40,589 nt of DNA from an uncultured Lachnospiraceae bacterium (lineage in GTDB: Bacteria > Bacillota > Clostridia > Lachnospirales > Lachnospiraceae). The position numbers and the translations under genes are program-made. Numbering within the stretch: position 1 is the first letter of the stretch; each line of letters opens with the position of its first letter. Below, piece by piece: positions 27,801 through 35,186 of the stretch. The notes under the pieces are model-generated. The model worked only from the letters and a program-made list of their open reading frames with translations. It ran no database searches and was not told the origin of the DNA. The stretch spans positions 1 to 40,589 of the forward strand of contig CADBCZ010000026.1 in assembly GCA_902793335.1 (NCBI GenBank). Reading direction: 5' to 3'.

Positions 27801-28442
27801 TTTCTTAGCAACTTCAGACTGTTTCTCAAGAGGTCCTACCTGTTTCTCAAGCTCAGATAAAATATCATTAACGCGCGAAAGATTCTCACGTTCAGCCGCC
27901 AATGATTTCTCAGTTGCCGCTTTGTTCTTTTTGTATTTAACAATACCTGCAGCCTCGTCAAAAAGCTCACGTCTTTCTTCAGGTTTACCTGAAAGAATAC
28001 GCTCTACCTGACCCTGTCCGATAATAGAATATCCCTCTTTACCGATACCTGTATCGAAAAACAGTGCATTAACATCCTTCAATCTGCTAACAACACCATT
28101 AATAAGATATTCACTTTCACCCGAACGATATACTCTTCTTGCAACAGTAACCTCTTCGTAATCAATTGGAAGTGAGTGGTCGCTGTTATCCAAAGTTATC
28201 GCAACATAAGCAGAACCATGTGGTTTTCTAAGCTCTGTACCGGCAAAAATTACATCCTGCATGTTAGATCCTCGAAGCTGCTTTGCACTCTGTTCACCAA
28301 GAACCCATCTTACGGCATCACCGACATTACTTTTACCTGAACCGTTAGGTCCTACGATACCGGTAATACCCTCGTTAAACTCAAATAATATTCTATTGGC
28401 AAATGATTTGAAGCCATATACTTCAATACTTTTCAAATACAT
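24879..28442 (-). CDS. smc: Chromosome segregation protein SMC
   Basis: This 1187-aa ATPase, the core of bacterial condensin, has an N-terminal head with Walker A GPNGSGKSN (31-39), two long coiled-coil arms and a central hinge (about 510-670; GVVADIIQVNKEYEIAVETALGG marks its start). The C-terminal head carries the LSGGEKALSAIALLFA signature and Walker B LLDEIEAALDD. Its length is normal. The partner genes scpA and scpB are not in this window. It lies 14 nt after rnc in the classical order. The ribosome site is modest (AAGG, 12 nt before the ATG). Confidence 0.98.
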   Translation of the reverse strand: MYLKSIEVYGFKSFANRILFEFNEGITGIVGPNGSGKSNVGDAVRWVLGEQSAKQLRGSNMQDVIFAGTELRKPHGSAYVAITLDNSDHSLPIDYEEVTVARRVYRSGESEYLINGVVSRLKDVNALFFDTGIGKEGYSIIGQGQVERILSGKPEERRELFDEAAGIVKYKKNKAATEKSLAAERENLSRVNDILSELEKQVGPLEKQSEVAKKYLLYKGELKRFDVNVFLMENERIEKELKENEEKLHIVTEDSERLKKEFEDTKNEYERIETVLEQCNISIDENRNKIHELKLNKEHNEGEVNVLNQQISNAKSSDVHMSEQIDRINKSLEASEAEKKGYQDKKALLDEKMDSADDVVEEARDYSESIEEEINNLLEDIDKSKAYIIEYLNGESNLKAKVGRYDTMLENISYRKTQLNQRFLQFKSDEMKDKEEYDKHNESLKKIEEEVSDILERLDKVDSELDRNTIETNENKQRLFSANNEYASVKSKAEALRNITERYDGYGNSIKRVMEQKQNNPGIIGVVADIIQVNKEYEIAVETALGGSIQNIVTDNEATAKKLIGFLKRNKFGRATFLPLTTIGGKHSEFTYKEALNEPGVVGLAKDLVKVHDKYTAVVNHLLGRIIVCEDIDHAISLNKKFHQSLRIVTKEGELLTPGGAMTGGAFKNSSNLLGRKRELDELSKELTELSNEIANATKDETELRTRREELKKEKEDINLKLQELYLSKNTVTMSIEQVSKNLAETATAYASVNKENKELEAQIEEINNNKNELYENHKQAEEAKKSLEERIVVLEERVASKRDELKIANDKVSQLLLDFNTMKQQDDFLIENLRRIRTEESKLKEELELYRSQMSNSGRAIEELVAKINHFKALIETDTKEIERLEEALNKDIHDKEELNARHKEFFSKRENLNEEITRLDKSAFRLNAQLEKITESGDSLSRYMWEEYELTYQSALELRDDSLNDLPKLKSEVSAVKAKIKSLGDVNVNAIEDYKEVSERYEFLKGQHDDIVKAETNLVQIIEELDKAMRTQFEQKFREIQVMFEKVFKELFGGGKASLELVDSEDILEAGVRIIAQPPGKKLQNMMQLSGGEKALSAIALLFAIQSLKPSPFCLLDEIEAALDDSNVTRYAKYLNKLTKDTQFIVITHRKGTMEAADVLYGITMQEKGVSTLVSVNLIENELDD

Positions 28443-28456
28443 AATCTTACCATTCC

Positions 28457-29152
28457 TTATGCTTTTGCCACTTTCAGATGCAGAAGTGCTTCATAGGCAG
28501 CCATCTGCTGTGCATTCTTCTTAGAACTGCCCTTACCTGTGGCAAGCTTATTTCCATCAACCAGCACATCCATAACATAACATTTACTGTGATCCGGACC
28601 CGACTCACTGACCAGTTCATAACTCACAGAACCTTTTCCATCCTTCTGAACAATCTCCTGCAAAGTAGTCTTTGCGTCATAGAACAGAGACTTGTGTTCT
28701 ATATCGGTCAGAAGAAATGATTCGACATACTTCTTAGCCGGTTGCATCCCGCCATCCAGATAAATGGCACCCAAAACCGATTCAAAGAGGTCACAGAGAA
28801 TGGAATCTCTGTTTCTTCCACCCGTAAGCTCCTCACCCTTAGATAACAAAACATAATCTCCAAGATGCAACATCTTTGAAACAGATGAAAGTGTATATTC
28901 ACATACTATCGAAGAACGCAGCTTTGTAAGCTTCCCCTCCGGCATTTCCTTATATTCATCAAAAAGAAATTCACTTGAAATAAGCTCAAGAACAGCATCT
29001 CCAAGAAACTCTAATCTCTCGTAACTCTCAAGTCCTTTCTTTTTCATTTCATTGATAAATGAACTATGTGACAAAGCCTGTTTCAACAGAGCTTTGTTTT
29101 TAAATGTATATTGAATATGTTCTTCTATTTCCTGCTCGTTATAATTAAGCAT
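28457..29152 (-). CDS. rnc: Ribonuclease III
   Basis: This double-strand-specific endoribonuclease processes rRNA precursors and other structured RNAs. The 231-aa product has the signature ERLEFLGDAVLEL (45-57), the second acidic cluster DLFESVLGAIYLDGG (about 110-124) and a C-terminal double-stranded RNA binding domain (about 150-225, ending KKNAQQMAAYEALL). A GTG at 29161 could begin the frame, but its bases form part of the GGAG ribosome site, so the ATG at 29152, 8 nt after GGAG, is chosen. It lies between plsX and smc; the acpP gene often found between plsX and rnc is absent. Confidence 0.97.
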   Translation of the reverse strand: MLNYNEQEIEEHIQYTFKNKALLKQALSHSSFINEMKKKGLESYERLEFLGDAVLELISSEFLFDEYKEMPEGKLTKLRSSIVCEYTLSSVSKMLHLGDYVLLSKGEELTGGRNRDSILCDLFESVLGAIYLDGGMQPAKKYVESFLLTDIEHKSLFYDAKTTLQEIVQKDGKGSVSYELVSESGPDHSKCYVMDVLVDGNKLATGKGSSKKNAQQMAAYEALLHLKVAKA

Positions 29153-29193
29153 TATTATCACTCCAAATAATAGATTTTAACTATGGTTAATAA

Positions 29194-30204
29194 TTAATTA
29201 TCCTTTAATAAAACTTCCTTTATCTTACCATTAATATCCTGTTGTCTGAAAGTTTCAACCTGAAACAAAGCATTCTTAACCTCTTTGTATGTGGCATTTC
29301 CATGGATCTTGACAACAAGACCATTAAGTCCAAGAAGCGGTGCACCACCGTACTCAGTAGCATCAAAAGTTTTCAAAGTCTTTTTGAGCTGTGGTTTAAC
29401 CAAAGCAGCACCAAGTGTAGATATCGGTGTTGCTGTCATAGCTTCCTTGACCTTTCCGAACAAACCTGCCGCAAGTCCCTCTGTAAGCTTAAGCATGACG
29501 TTACCTACAAACGCTTCTGTTACGACTACGTCGGCTGCTCCATAAGGGAAATCCCTTGCTTCTATACTTCCGATAAAATTAATATCATCACAGTCTTTAA
29601 GAAGTGGAAATGTTTCTTTAACAAGCGCATTACCTTTCTCTTCTTCCACACCGATATTGACAATACCGACTCTCGGATTCTTAATTCCTACAACATACTC
29701 CATATAAATAGAACCCATCTTTGCAAACTGAACAAGGTTGCTCGGTTTGGCATCAACATTAGCTCCACAATCTATTAAAAGGCAAATTCCGTTAACCGTA
29801 GGTATTATCGGTGCAAGTGGAGCTCTCTCTATGCCTTTCATTTTACCGACAAGCACTTGCCCTCCAACTAATAAAGCTCCGGAATTACCGGCAGAAACAA
29901 TTCCATCTGCCTTTCCTTCTTTAACCAGCTTAAGTCCTATAACCATGGAAGATTCTTTCTTTTGCCTGATAGCATTTACAGGACTATCATGTGTAGTAAT
30001 CTCATCAGGCGCGTGTACTATCTCTATTCTGTCTTTGGGATATTCGTATTTTGACAATTCATCTTTAATCCTGTCCTCAGGACCAACAATGTATATAAAC
30101 AAATTATCCTTCTCTTTAACTGCATTAACAGCTCCATGCACCATCTCGTGAGGTGAATTGTCACCTCCCATTGCATCCAAACAGACTTTCGTCATCTCTG
30201 CCAT
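29194..30204 (-). CDS. plsX: Phosphate acyltransferase PlsX
   Basis: PlsX makes acyl-phosphate from acyl-ACP for phospholipid synthesis through PlsY and PlsC. The 336-aa product has the family N-terminus (VCLDAMGGDNSPHEMVHGAV), the AGNSGALLVGG and LIDCGANVDAKP blocks and the EAFVGNVMLKLTEG segment. GGAGG precedes the ATG by 7 nt. It is first in the plsX-rnc-smc-ftsY run, behind a strong promoter; rpmF, often just upstream, is absent and a CPBP-like gene precedes it instead. Confidence 0.97.
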   Translation of the reverse strand: MAEMTKVCLDAMGGDNSPHEMVHGAVNAVKEKDNLFIYIVGPEDRIKDELSKYEYPKDRIEIVHAPDEITTHDSPVNAIRQKKESSMVIGLKLVKEGKADGIVSAGNSGALLVGGQVLVGKMKGIERAPLAPIIPTVNGICLLIDCGANVDAKPSNLVQFAKMGSIYMEYVVGIKNPRVGIVNIGVEEEKGNALVKETFPLLKDCDDINFIGSIEARDFPYGAADVVVTEAFVGNVMLKLTEGLAAGLFGKVKEAMTATPISTLGAALVKPQLKKTLKTFDATEYGGAPLLGLNGLVVKIHGNATYKEVKNALFQVETFRQQDINGKIKEVLLKDN

Positions 30205-30256
30205 CAGTTATCCTCCATTTCGTCACACCATTAATCACTTACAAAATAACCAATAT

Positions 30257-30285
30257 AATATAGCATATAATTATTTTTTTGACAA
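30257..30285 (-). promoter_or_regulatory. Sigma-A promoter of the plsX-rnc-smc-ftsY operon
   Basis: On the minus strand, TTGTCA (30280-30285) and TATATT (30257-30262) are 17 nt apart, about 50 nt upstream of plsX. No FapR-like operator was recognised. Confidence 0.75.
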
Positions 30286-30318
30286 CCAAAAATCCCGCAC
30301 TCAGCTTGGCTTTACCGC

Positions 30319-30365
30319 AAAAATCAAGGGCGTATGATACCGTCACAGTATTCCTAACGCCCTTG
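30319..30365 (-). terminator. Terminator overlapping the end of the CPBP-like gene
   Basis: A 9-bp outer stem (CAAGGGCGT / ACGCCCTTG, 30325-30365) encloses a second 6-bp stem with a TGA loop and is followed on the minus strand by five Ts. The upstream arm lies within the last codons of the CPBP-like gene, so stop codon and hairpin are merged. Confidence 0.85.
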
Positions 30366-31026
30366 GCATAAATCCTATAACAAAATGTAATAATGCGCAT
30401 CCCCATATATTCCTGTTCTTTTCATAGAAATATCCTGTTGCAACACAGAACAATCCGGCTATCACCATGTAATATAACGGATAGCTCATATGCAGAACAA
30501 AGAAAAACAACGATGTCAGCCATACCGTATAATGAATATTTTCTTTGCCCGCCATTATCCTTACATTATCCTGTACAAAAGCTTTGATAAAAACTTCCTG
30601 AAAGAAAGCATTAACAGGATAAAACCATCTCGTTCTCACTGTAAGATACAATTTAAAATACGGTCTTGCTGCCACTTTGGGATTATAATGTCCTTTGACT
30701 ATTCTCACTACAATCAGAGCAAGAATCATGAAAACGGAAATGATTCCTGCTCTGATAAGAGTCTGTTTCATCTCCTGTTTCGTTATAAGTATATCCTTGT
30801 AATTAATCTTCATTGTTGTTCTGTTGACACAATATATCATAAATGTTGCCATAACAACGATTAATATCTTAGTTGTAATATATGCATTTCGCGGACCCGC
30901 AGGCATCTTGGTCTTTATCTGGAAAAATTTCAATATAAGTTGTTGTATCACCAATGTGATAAGCATAAACATTACAACTGTTCTGGTATGTTTATGATGG
31001 TAGGAATTAATATTATTTGTTACCAC
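30343..31026 (-). CDS. CPBP-like membrane protein with degenerate protease motif
   Basis: This 227-aa polytopic protein matches the CPBP (CAAX-protease/bacteriocin-processing, Abi) fold in its C-terminal half: FFQEVFIKAFVQ (about 141-152), FFFVLHMSYPL (H179) and CALLHFVIGF (H214). The canonical first motif is EExxxR; here it reads Q143-E144-xxx-K148, so protease activity is doubtful while the later histidines are kept. About six to seven hydrophobic segments are present. The start is a GTG at 31024-31026 with AGGGG 8 nt upstream. It is a single-gene unit with its own promoter (31089-31117) and terminator. Confidence 0.75.
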   Translation of the reverse strand: MVTNNINSYHHKHTRTVVMFMLITLVIQQLILKFFQIKTKMPAGPRNAYITTKILIVVMATFMIYCVNRTTMKINYKDILITKQEMKQTLIRAGIISVFMILALIVVRIVKGHYNPKVAARPYFKLYLTVRTRWFYPVNAFFQEVFIKAFVQDNVRIMAGKENIHYTVWLTSLFFFVLHMSYPLYYMVIAGLFCVATGYFYEKNRNIWGCALLHFVIGFMPRALGIL

Positions 31027-31088
31027 GATTATATCCCCTCGTTATTCAATAAAAGTTCTTAATGTATCATTCACATAAATCACAATAA

Positions 31089-31117
31089 ATTTTAGCACAA
31101 CAATGAATCGGTTTCAA
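31089..31117 (-). promoter_or_regulatory. Sigma-A promoter of the CPBP-like gene
   Basis: On the minus strand, TTGAAA (31112-31117) and TAAAAT (31089-31094) are 17 nt apart. It overlaps the candidate promoter of the divergent SleC-like gene, so the two may exclude each other. Confidence 0.75.
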
Positions 31118-31133
31118 TAATACAGCATATAAT
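31104..31133 (+). promoter_or_regulatory. Candidate sporulation-sigma promoter of the SleC-like gene
   Basis: TGAATC (31104-31109) and CATATAAT (31126-31133), 16 nt apart, resemble sigma-G/sigma-E type promoters (TGAATA and CATAxxxT elements in Bacillus). No sigma-A -35 fits this -10 box. The assignment is an inference. Confidence 0.4.
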
Positions 31134-31162
31134 TAACAGAATAAATATGTCGGATTAAATAA

Positions 31163-32419
31163 ATGAATAAGAACTTAAAAGCAACAAGCGATAATATTGA
31201 TATCGGCTATCTGAAAATACGTGCATATTCCTCAAGAAATTATATACCAATCGATAATGCCCGGATTGAAATTGCCGGTAGTGGCAATCCTGATGAACCT
31301 ATCTTAGTTACAGAGACTAACGGTGACGGAATAACCGATAATATTAGTCTTGACGCACCGCCTCTTGAATATTCATTAACCCCCTCCGATAATCAACCTT
31401 ACAGTCTATACAACGTAAAGGTAAGTGCTTCCGGTTATGAAGAGACCATCATCTCAGGAATACAGATTCTTTCAAACGAAATTGGAATTCAGAATATATC
31501 ACTATCCCCCTCCGTAACAAGTGATGATTCCTATACACCAACAGTTATTGGCGGTCATACCCTTTGGGAATATTACCCTCCCAAAATAGCCGAGGCCGAG
31601 ATCAAACCCATAAATGAGTCCGGTGAAATTGTATTGTCAAAGGTAGTAATACCTGAATATGTCATAGTTCATGACGGAGCACCAACCGACACCACTGCAA
31701 GTAACTACTATATTCCATACAGAGATTATATCAAAAATGTTGCCTCGTCTGAGATATATGCCACATGGCCTGAGGCAACCATTTACGCAAACGTTCTGGC
31801 TATCATGTCATTTACACTTAACAGGGTTTATACCGAGTGGTACAGAAATAAAGGCTATGATTTCACTATCACCAGCTCCACTGCCTTTGACCACAAATGG
31901 ATATACGAAAAGACCATATATGAAAATATTTCTCAGATTGTTGATTCTATATTCGCAAACTATCTCTCAAGACCGGGTGTGAAGCAGCCTATACTTACAC
32001 AATACTGTGACGGCAAACGTGTCACCTGTCCTAATTGGTTATCACAATGGGGGTCAAAATATCTCGGAGATCAGGGATACAGCGCAGTCGAAATACTCAG
32101 AAATTATTACGGAAGCGATATATACATTAATGAGTCTGAACAGATTTCAGGTGTACCTTCTTCTTGGCCTGGATATGATTTAACTATCGGCTCTTCCGGT
32201 GACAAGGTCAGACAACTCCAGGAGCAGTTAAACAGAATAGGCAGGGTATATTCTTCCATCCCCCCTCTTACCGTCGACGGAATATACGGACAAAACACCA
32301 AAAATGCAGTCGAACAGTTTCAAAAAATATTTGACCTTCCGGTAACGGGTATAACCGACTATAAAACCTGGTATAAAATTTCTCAGATTTATGTAGGCGT
32401 CAGCGGAATCGGTGCATAA
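31163..32419 (+). CDS. SleC-like spore cortex-lytic protein (SpoIID/LytB plus PG-binding domain)
   Basis: This 418-aa protein resembles clostridial SleC-type cortex hydrolases. It has an N-terminal beta-sandwich of carboxypeptidase-regulatory type (about 15-117), a SpoIID/LytB-like domain (about 150-325) and a C-terminal PG_binding_1 domain (about 341-405, SSGDKVRQLQEQLN and DGIYGQNTKNAVEQFQ). The SpoIID catalytic glutamate corresponds to E197 in NVASSEIYATWPEA, and the CPNWLSQWG segment matches the SQWG motif. There is no signal peptide, which fits a protein made inside a spore compartment. The ribosome site is poor (GGAT, 8-9 nt before the ATG). It is the only clear plus-strand gene, behind a possible sporulation promoter. 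Confidence 0.82.
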   Translation: MNKNLKATSDNIDIGYLKIRAYSSRNYIPIDNARIEIAGSGNPDEPILVTETNGDGITDNISLDAPPLEYSLTPSDNQPYSLYNVKVSASGYEETIISGIQILSNEIGIQNISLSPSVTSDDSYTPTVIGGHTLWEYYPPKIAEAEIKPINESGEIVLSKVVIPEYVIVHDGAPTDTTASNYYIPYRDYIKNVASSEIYATWPEATIYANVLAIMSFTLNRVYTEWYRNKGYDFTITSSTAFDHKWIYEKTIYENISQIVDSIFANYLSRPGVKQPILTQYCDGKRVTCPNWLSQWGSKYLGDQGYSAVEILRNYYGSDIYINESEQISGVPSSWPGYDLTIGSSGDKVRQLQEQLNRIGRVYSSIPPLTVDGIYGQNTKNAVEQFQKIFDLPVTGITDYKTWYKISQIYVGVSGIGA

Positions 32420-32455
32420 AAAATACCGGATAGGGATAAACTTTATCTCTATCCG
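32418..32455. terminator. Bidirectional terminator between convergent genes
   Basis: A 12-bp stem with one wobble pair (CGGATAGGGATA / TATCTCTATCCG) at 32427-32455 is followed on the minus strand by a six-T tract (32418-32423) and on the plus strand by a weaker AT-rich tail. It ends the tyrS unit firmly and the SleC-like gene probably. Confidence 0.75.
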
Positions 32456-32479
32456 TCATTAATATTATCTAACAACTTA

Positions 32480-32677
32480 TTATCGCATCTCATCATGTTG
32501 AGGATTATACTTCACTATTCCACAATCAAAATCTTTCCACATAGGATTCCCACTAGAGTCAACCCCATATTTATCATCTAAATACTGTTTTGCCTCATTA
32601 TAAGAATCACAAATGTTAACTAATCTCCCGTCTATAAATACAGAATACTTTTGTTTGCCAAATAATGAAAAACCCAT
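32480..32677 (-). CDS. Small conserved-looking protein, unknown
   Basis: I do not recognise this 65-aa soluble protein. It reads as alternating beta strands and one helix (KYSVFIDGRLVNICDSYNEA at residues 10-29, then KQYLDDKYG) with an acidic C-terminal half and no membrane segment. The AAGGAGG ribosome site is strong and correctly spaced, which supports translation. It lies 22 nt after tyrS and before a terminator, so it is probably co-transcribed with tyrS. Confidence 0.65.
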   Translation of the reverse strand: MGFSLFGKQKYSVFIDGRLVNICDSYNEAKQYLDDKYGVDSSGNPMWKDFDCGIVKYNPQHDEMR

Positions 32678-32699
32678 AATTGTTTCCTCCTTAAAAAGA

Positions 32700-33923
32700 C
32701 TACTCCACTACAATCTTTCTAAAGTTTTTCTTGCCTCTCTTAATGATGAAATCAGAAGAAAACACTTCTTTTTCATAGAATGTTACAGGTTCTGTAACCT
32801 TCTCGTCATTAACAGTTACTCCACCCTGTTGTACATTACGTCTTGCCTCTGCCTTAGATGATACAAGTTCAGCCTTAACCATAATATCAAGGATACCGAT
32901 CTTACCTTCATCATTAAAATCATCTGCAGTTAAAGTTGTTGTAGGCATATTCGCTGCATTACCACCTGAGAACAATGCTCTTGCACTCTCCTGTGCCTTA
33001 GCAGCCTCTTCCTCACCATGAACAAGCTTTGTAAGTTCAAATGCAAGTATCTCCTTAGCTTCATTAAGCTGACTGCCTTCCCATGAATCCATCTTCTCAA
33101 TCTCTTCAAGAGGAAGGAACGTGAGCATGCGGATACATTTTAATACATCTGCATCATCAACATTTCTCCAATACTGGTAGAACTCAAAAGGACTTGTCTT
33201 ATTAGGATCAAGCCATACAGCTCCCGACTGGGTCTTACCCATCTTCTTACCTTCTGAGTTAAGAAGAAGTGTAATCGTCATAGCGTATGCATCTTTACCA
33301 AGTTTTCTTCTGATAAGCTCTGTGCCGCCAAGCATATTACTCCACTGATCATCTCCACCAAACTGCATATTACAGCCATATTTCTGATACAGGCTATAAA
33401 AATCATAACTCTGCATAATCATATAATTAAACTCTAAGAATGAAAGACCTTTCTCCATTCTCTGCTTATAGCACTCTGCACGAAGCATATTGTTAACAGA
33501 AAAACAAGCTCCAACTTCACGAAGGACTTCAACATAATTTAAGTCAAGTAACCAGTCTGCATTATTGACCATAAGAGCTTTGTCATCTGAAAAATCGATA
33601 AATTTACTCATCTGCTCCTTAAAGCAGTCGCAGTTATGCTGGATAGTTTCCTGCGTCATCATCTGTCTCATATCGGTTCTTCCGGATGGATCACCAATCA
33701 TAGCTGTACCACCGCCAATAAGTGCAATAGGCTTATTACCTGCCATCTGTAATCTCTTCATAAGACACAATGCCATGAAATGTCCTACATGAAGACTGTC
33801 GGCTGTCGGATCAAAACCGATGTAAAAAGTTGCCTTTCCATTGTTAACAAGTTCCTTAATTTCTTCTTCATCTGTCACCTGCGCGATAAGTCCACGCGCA
33901 ACTAATTCGTCATAAACCGTCAT
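32700..33923 (-). CDS. tyrS: Tyrosyl-tRNA synthetase
   Basis: This class I synthetase charges tRNA-Tyr. The 407-aa product has the HIGH-type motif HVGH (45-48), the KMSKS-type motif KKMGKTQSG (about 230-238) and a C-terminal S4 RNA-binding domain (about 340-407). The frame extends upstream to 33977, but the AAGGA ribosome site lies between that point and the ATG at 33923, so the shorter start, which also matches the family N-terminus ([12 protein letters not shown]), is preferred. The leader is only about 70 nt, too short for a T-box. Confidence 0.97.
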   Translation of the reverse strand: MTVYDELVARGLIAQVTDEEEIKELVNNGKATFYIGFDPTADSLHVGHFMALCLMKRLQMAGNKPIALIGGGTAMIGDPSGRTDMRQMMTQETIQHNCDCFKEQMSKFIDFSDDKALMVNNADWLLDLNYVEVLREVGACFSVNNMLRAECYKQRMEKGLSFLEFNYMIMQSYDFYSLYQKYGCNMQFGGDDQWSNMLGGTELIRRKLGKDAYAMTITLLLNSEGKKMGKTQSGAVWLDPNKTSPFEFYQYWRNVDDADVLKCIRMLTFLPLEEIEKMDSWEGSQLNEAKEILAFELTKLVHGEEEAAKAQESARALFSGGNAANMPTTTLTADDFNDEGKIGILDIMVKAELVSSKAEARRNVQQGGVTVNDEKVTEPVTFYEKEVFSSDFIIKRGKKNFRKIVVE

Positions 33924-33993
33924 AACTCTTTTTCCTTTTGTTTTATTTGATGTTATATCAAGTGCTTTTTTATGCACTTTTACTATTTATTCT

Positions 33994-34022
33994 AGTATAC
34001 ACAAAATTTCACAAATTTACAA
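33994..34022 (-). promoter_or_regulatory. Sigma-A promoter of tyrS
   Basis: On the minus strand, TTGTAA (34017-34022) and TATACT (33994-33999) are 17 nt apart. A small hairpin (AGTGC / GCACT) lies in the leader between promoter and start codon. Confidence 0.7.
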
Positions 34023-34046
34023 TTATTATTTTCTAATATAATAATA

Positions 34047-34793
34047 TTATAATTCATGTTTTCCTTTTTTCTTGGTAATCTCCTGCATATATGCAGCTGT
34101 TATAATACCACTAGGTAACGCAATTACAGCCATACCTACCAGTGCAGACATGATTGTGATCAAACGCCCCCACACCGATACCGGCGAAATGTCACCATAG
34201 CCGATTGTTGTAATAGAAACCGACGCCCAATAAATCGCTTCAAAGAAATTATCAAAGAGTTCCGGTTCAACCTGAAATATTATCAGCGCCGTTGCAATAA
34301 TATATGCTGTCAGCAATATCAAAACCGCCGACAACTGCCTTTTAACCTTTCGCAGCACATTGAGTATGGTTACCATAGTCTTTGAATATCTGACAAGCTT
34401 TAATACTCTCAATACCCTGAAAACTCTTAACAGACTTACAAATGTCGAATCCGGATAAACAAATGATAAAACAGGTGTAATGGAAAGAAGATCAACAATA
34501 GCCATTGGTGTAATTGCATAAAACAAATATGCCTTATAACTCTGGACACCCATCTTGTAATCTGAAGTAAACAGACGAAGCGCGTAATCCATAATAAAGA
34601 GAATCAACGTAATGATATCGACAGTCAATGTTATATCATTACTAACTCTGGTTGCCATTGGAATCATGCCAACAATTACAGCAATAAACATCATAATATC
34701 ATACGAGTAACTTGCCGGGTCTTCAGAAGTTCCAGCCTCTATTATCTCGTAGATTCGTCTCTTAAATATAAAAACTTTCTGTCTCCACTCCAT
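34047..34793 (-). CDS. Voltage-gated potassium channel (Kv-type, six membrane segments)
   Basis: This 248-aa ion channel has six membrane segments, an arginine-rich S4 voltage sensor (LLRVFRVLRVLKLVRY, about 121-136) and the K+ selectivity filter TTIGYGD (195-201) between S5 and S6. It has no C-terminal RCK or cyclic-nucleotide domain, only a short basic tail (KKKGKHEL). GGGGG lies 9 nt before the ATG. A 51-aa membrane peptide is encoded 27 nt upstream, probably on the same transcript. It should form a tetramer in the cytoplasmic membrane and pass K+; what gates it in this host is not shown. Confidence 0.93.
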   Translation of the reverse strand: MEWRQKVFIFKRRIYEIIEAGTSEDPASYSYDIMMFIAVIVGMIPMATRVSNDITLTVDIITLILFIMDYALRLFTSDYKMGVQSYKAYLFYAITPMAIVDLLSITPVLSFVYPDSTFVSLLRVFRVLRVLKLVRYSKTMVTILNVLRKVKRQLSAVLILLTAYIIATALIIFQVEPELFDNFFEAIYWASVSITTIGYGDISPVSVWGRLITIMSALVGMAVIALPSGIITAAYMQEITKKKGKHEL

Positions 34794-34820
34794 ATTATAC
34801 TACCCCCTATTTTAACTATT

Positions 34821-34976
34821 TTACAAAAACAGTATCAATGCACCTAGCACAATCAATATAATCGACATTACAATACTGAATATAATTACAATAATACTGA
34901 AAATGTCTGTTTTATTCTCTACCCCCTGGTCAGAAATGAGATTCTGTTGCACCTTTTCCTTCTTAATAAACCACAT
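34821..34976 (-). CDS. 51-aa single-pass membrane peptide upstream of the K+ channel
   Basis: A complete 52-codon frame runs from the ATG at 34974-34976 to TAA at 34821-34823. The AAGGA ribosome site stands 6 nt before the ATG. The product begins MWFIKKEKVQQNL, has a polar region to about residue 24 and then a continuous hydrophobic helix to the end (TDIFSIIVIIFSIV, MSIILIVLGALILFL). It lies 27 nt before the channel gene on the same strand. The reading frame, ribosome site and clear membrane helix make it likely to be real. A channel accessory subunit is a guess from position only. Confidence 0.65.
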   Translation of the reverse strand: MWFIKKEKVQQNLISDQGVENKTDIFSIIVIIFSIVMSIILIVLGALILFL

Positions 34977-35186
34977 GTATTATCCTTACATGATACATTT
35001 ATATTCCAAACGTATCACTTTTCCTTTCTTAAAAGATTTCACCTTCAAATGCAACCCCTAAAGCTTGTGTCTATAAAGATATTTTGCAATAATAATCATG
35101 TTCTTGTCAACAATTTTTTGACGTATCCCCCTCCACTTTTACAGTTTTTTACAAAGCATCAATACCCATCTTAGTCTCATGAATGA
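34977..35186 (-). other. 210-nt intergenic region with a weak promoter
   Basis: On the minus strand, a consensus TTGACA (35105-35110) is followed 18 nt later by a poor -10 CAAAAT (35081-35086). It would drive the 51-aa peptide and the channel. A 22-codon TTG frame (34986-35054) is possible but poorly supported. No clear terminator for the response-regulator gene is visible. Confidence 0.45.

Noticed and set aside
33924-34046. Possible T-box leader before tyrS
   Set aside because: Only about 70 nt lie between the predicted start site and the ATG; there is no room for specifier and antiterminator stems and no T-box sequence is visible.
34986-35054. 22-codon TTG frame upstream of the 51-aa peptide
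   Set aside because: The AGGGG touches the TTG with no spacing and the product is basic and featureless; it could be chance.
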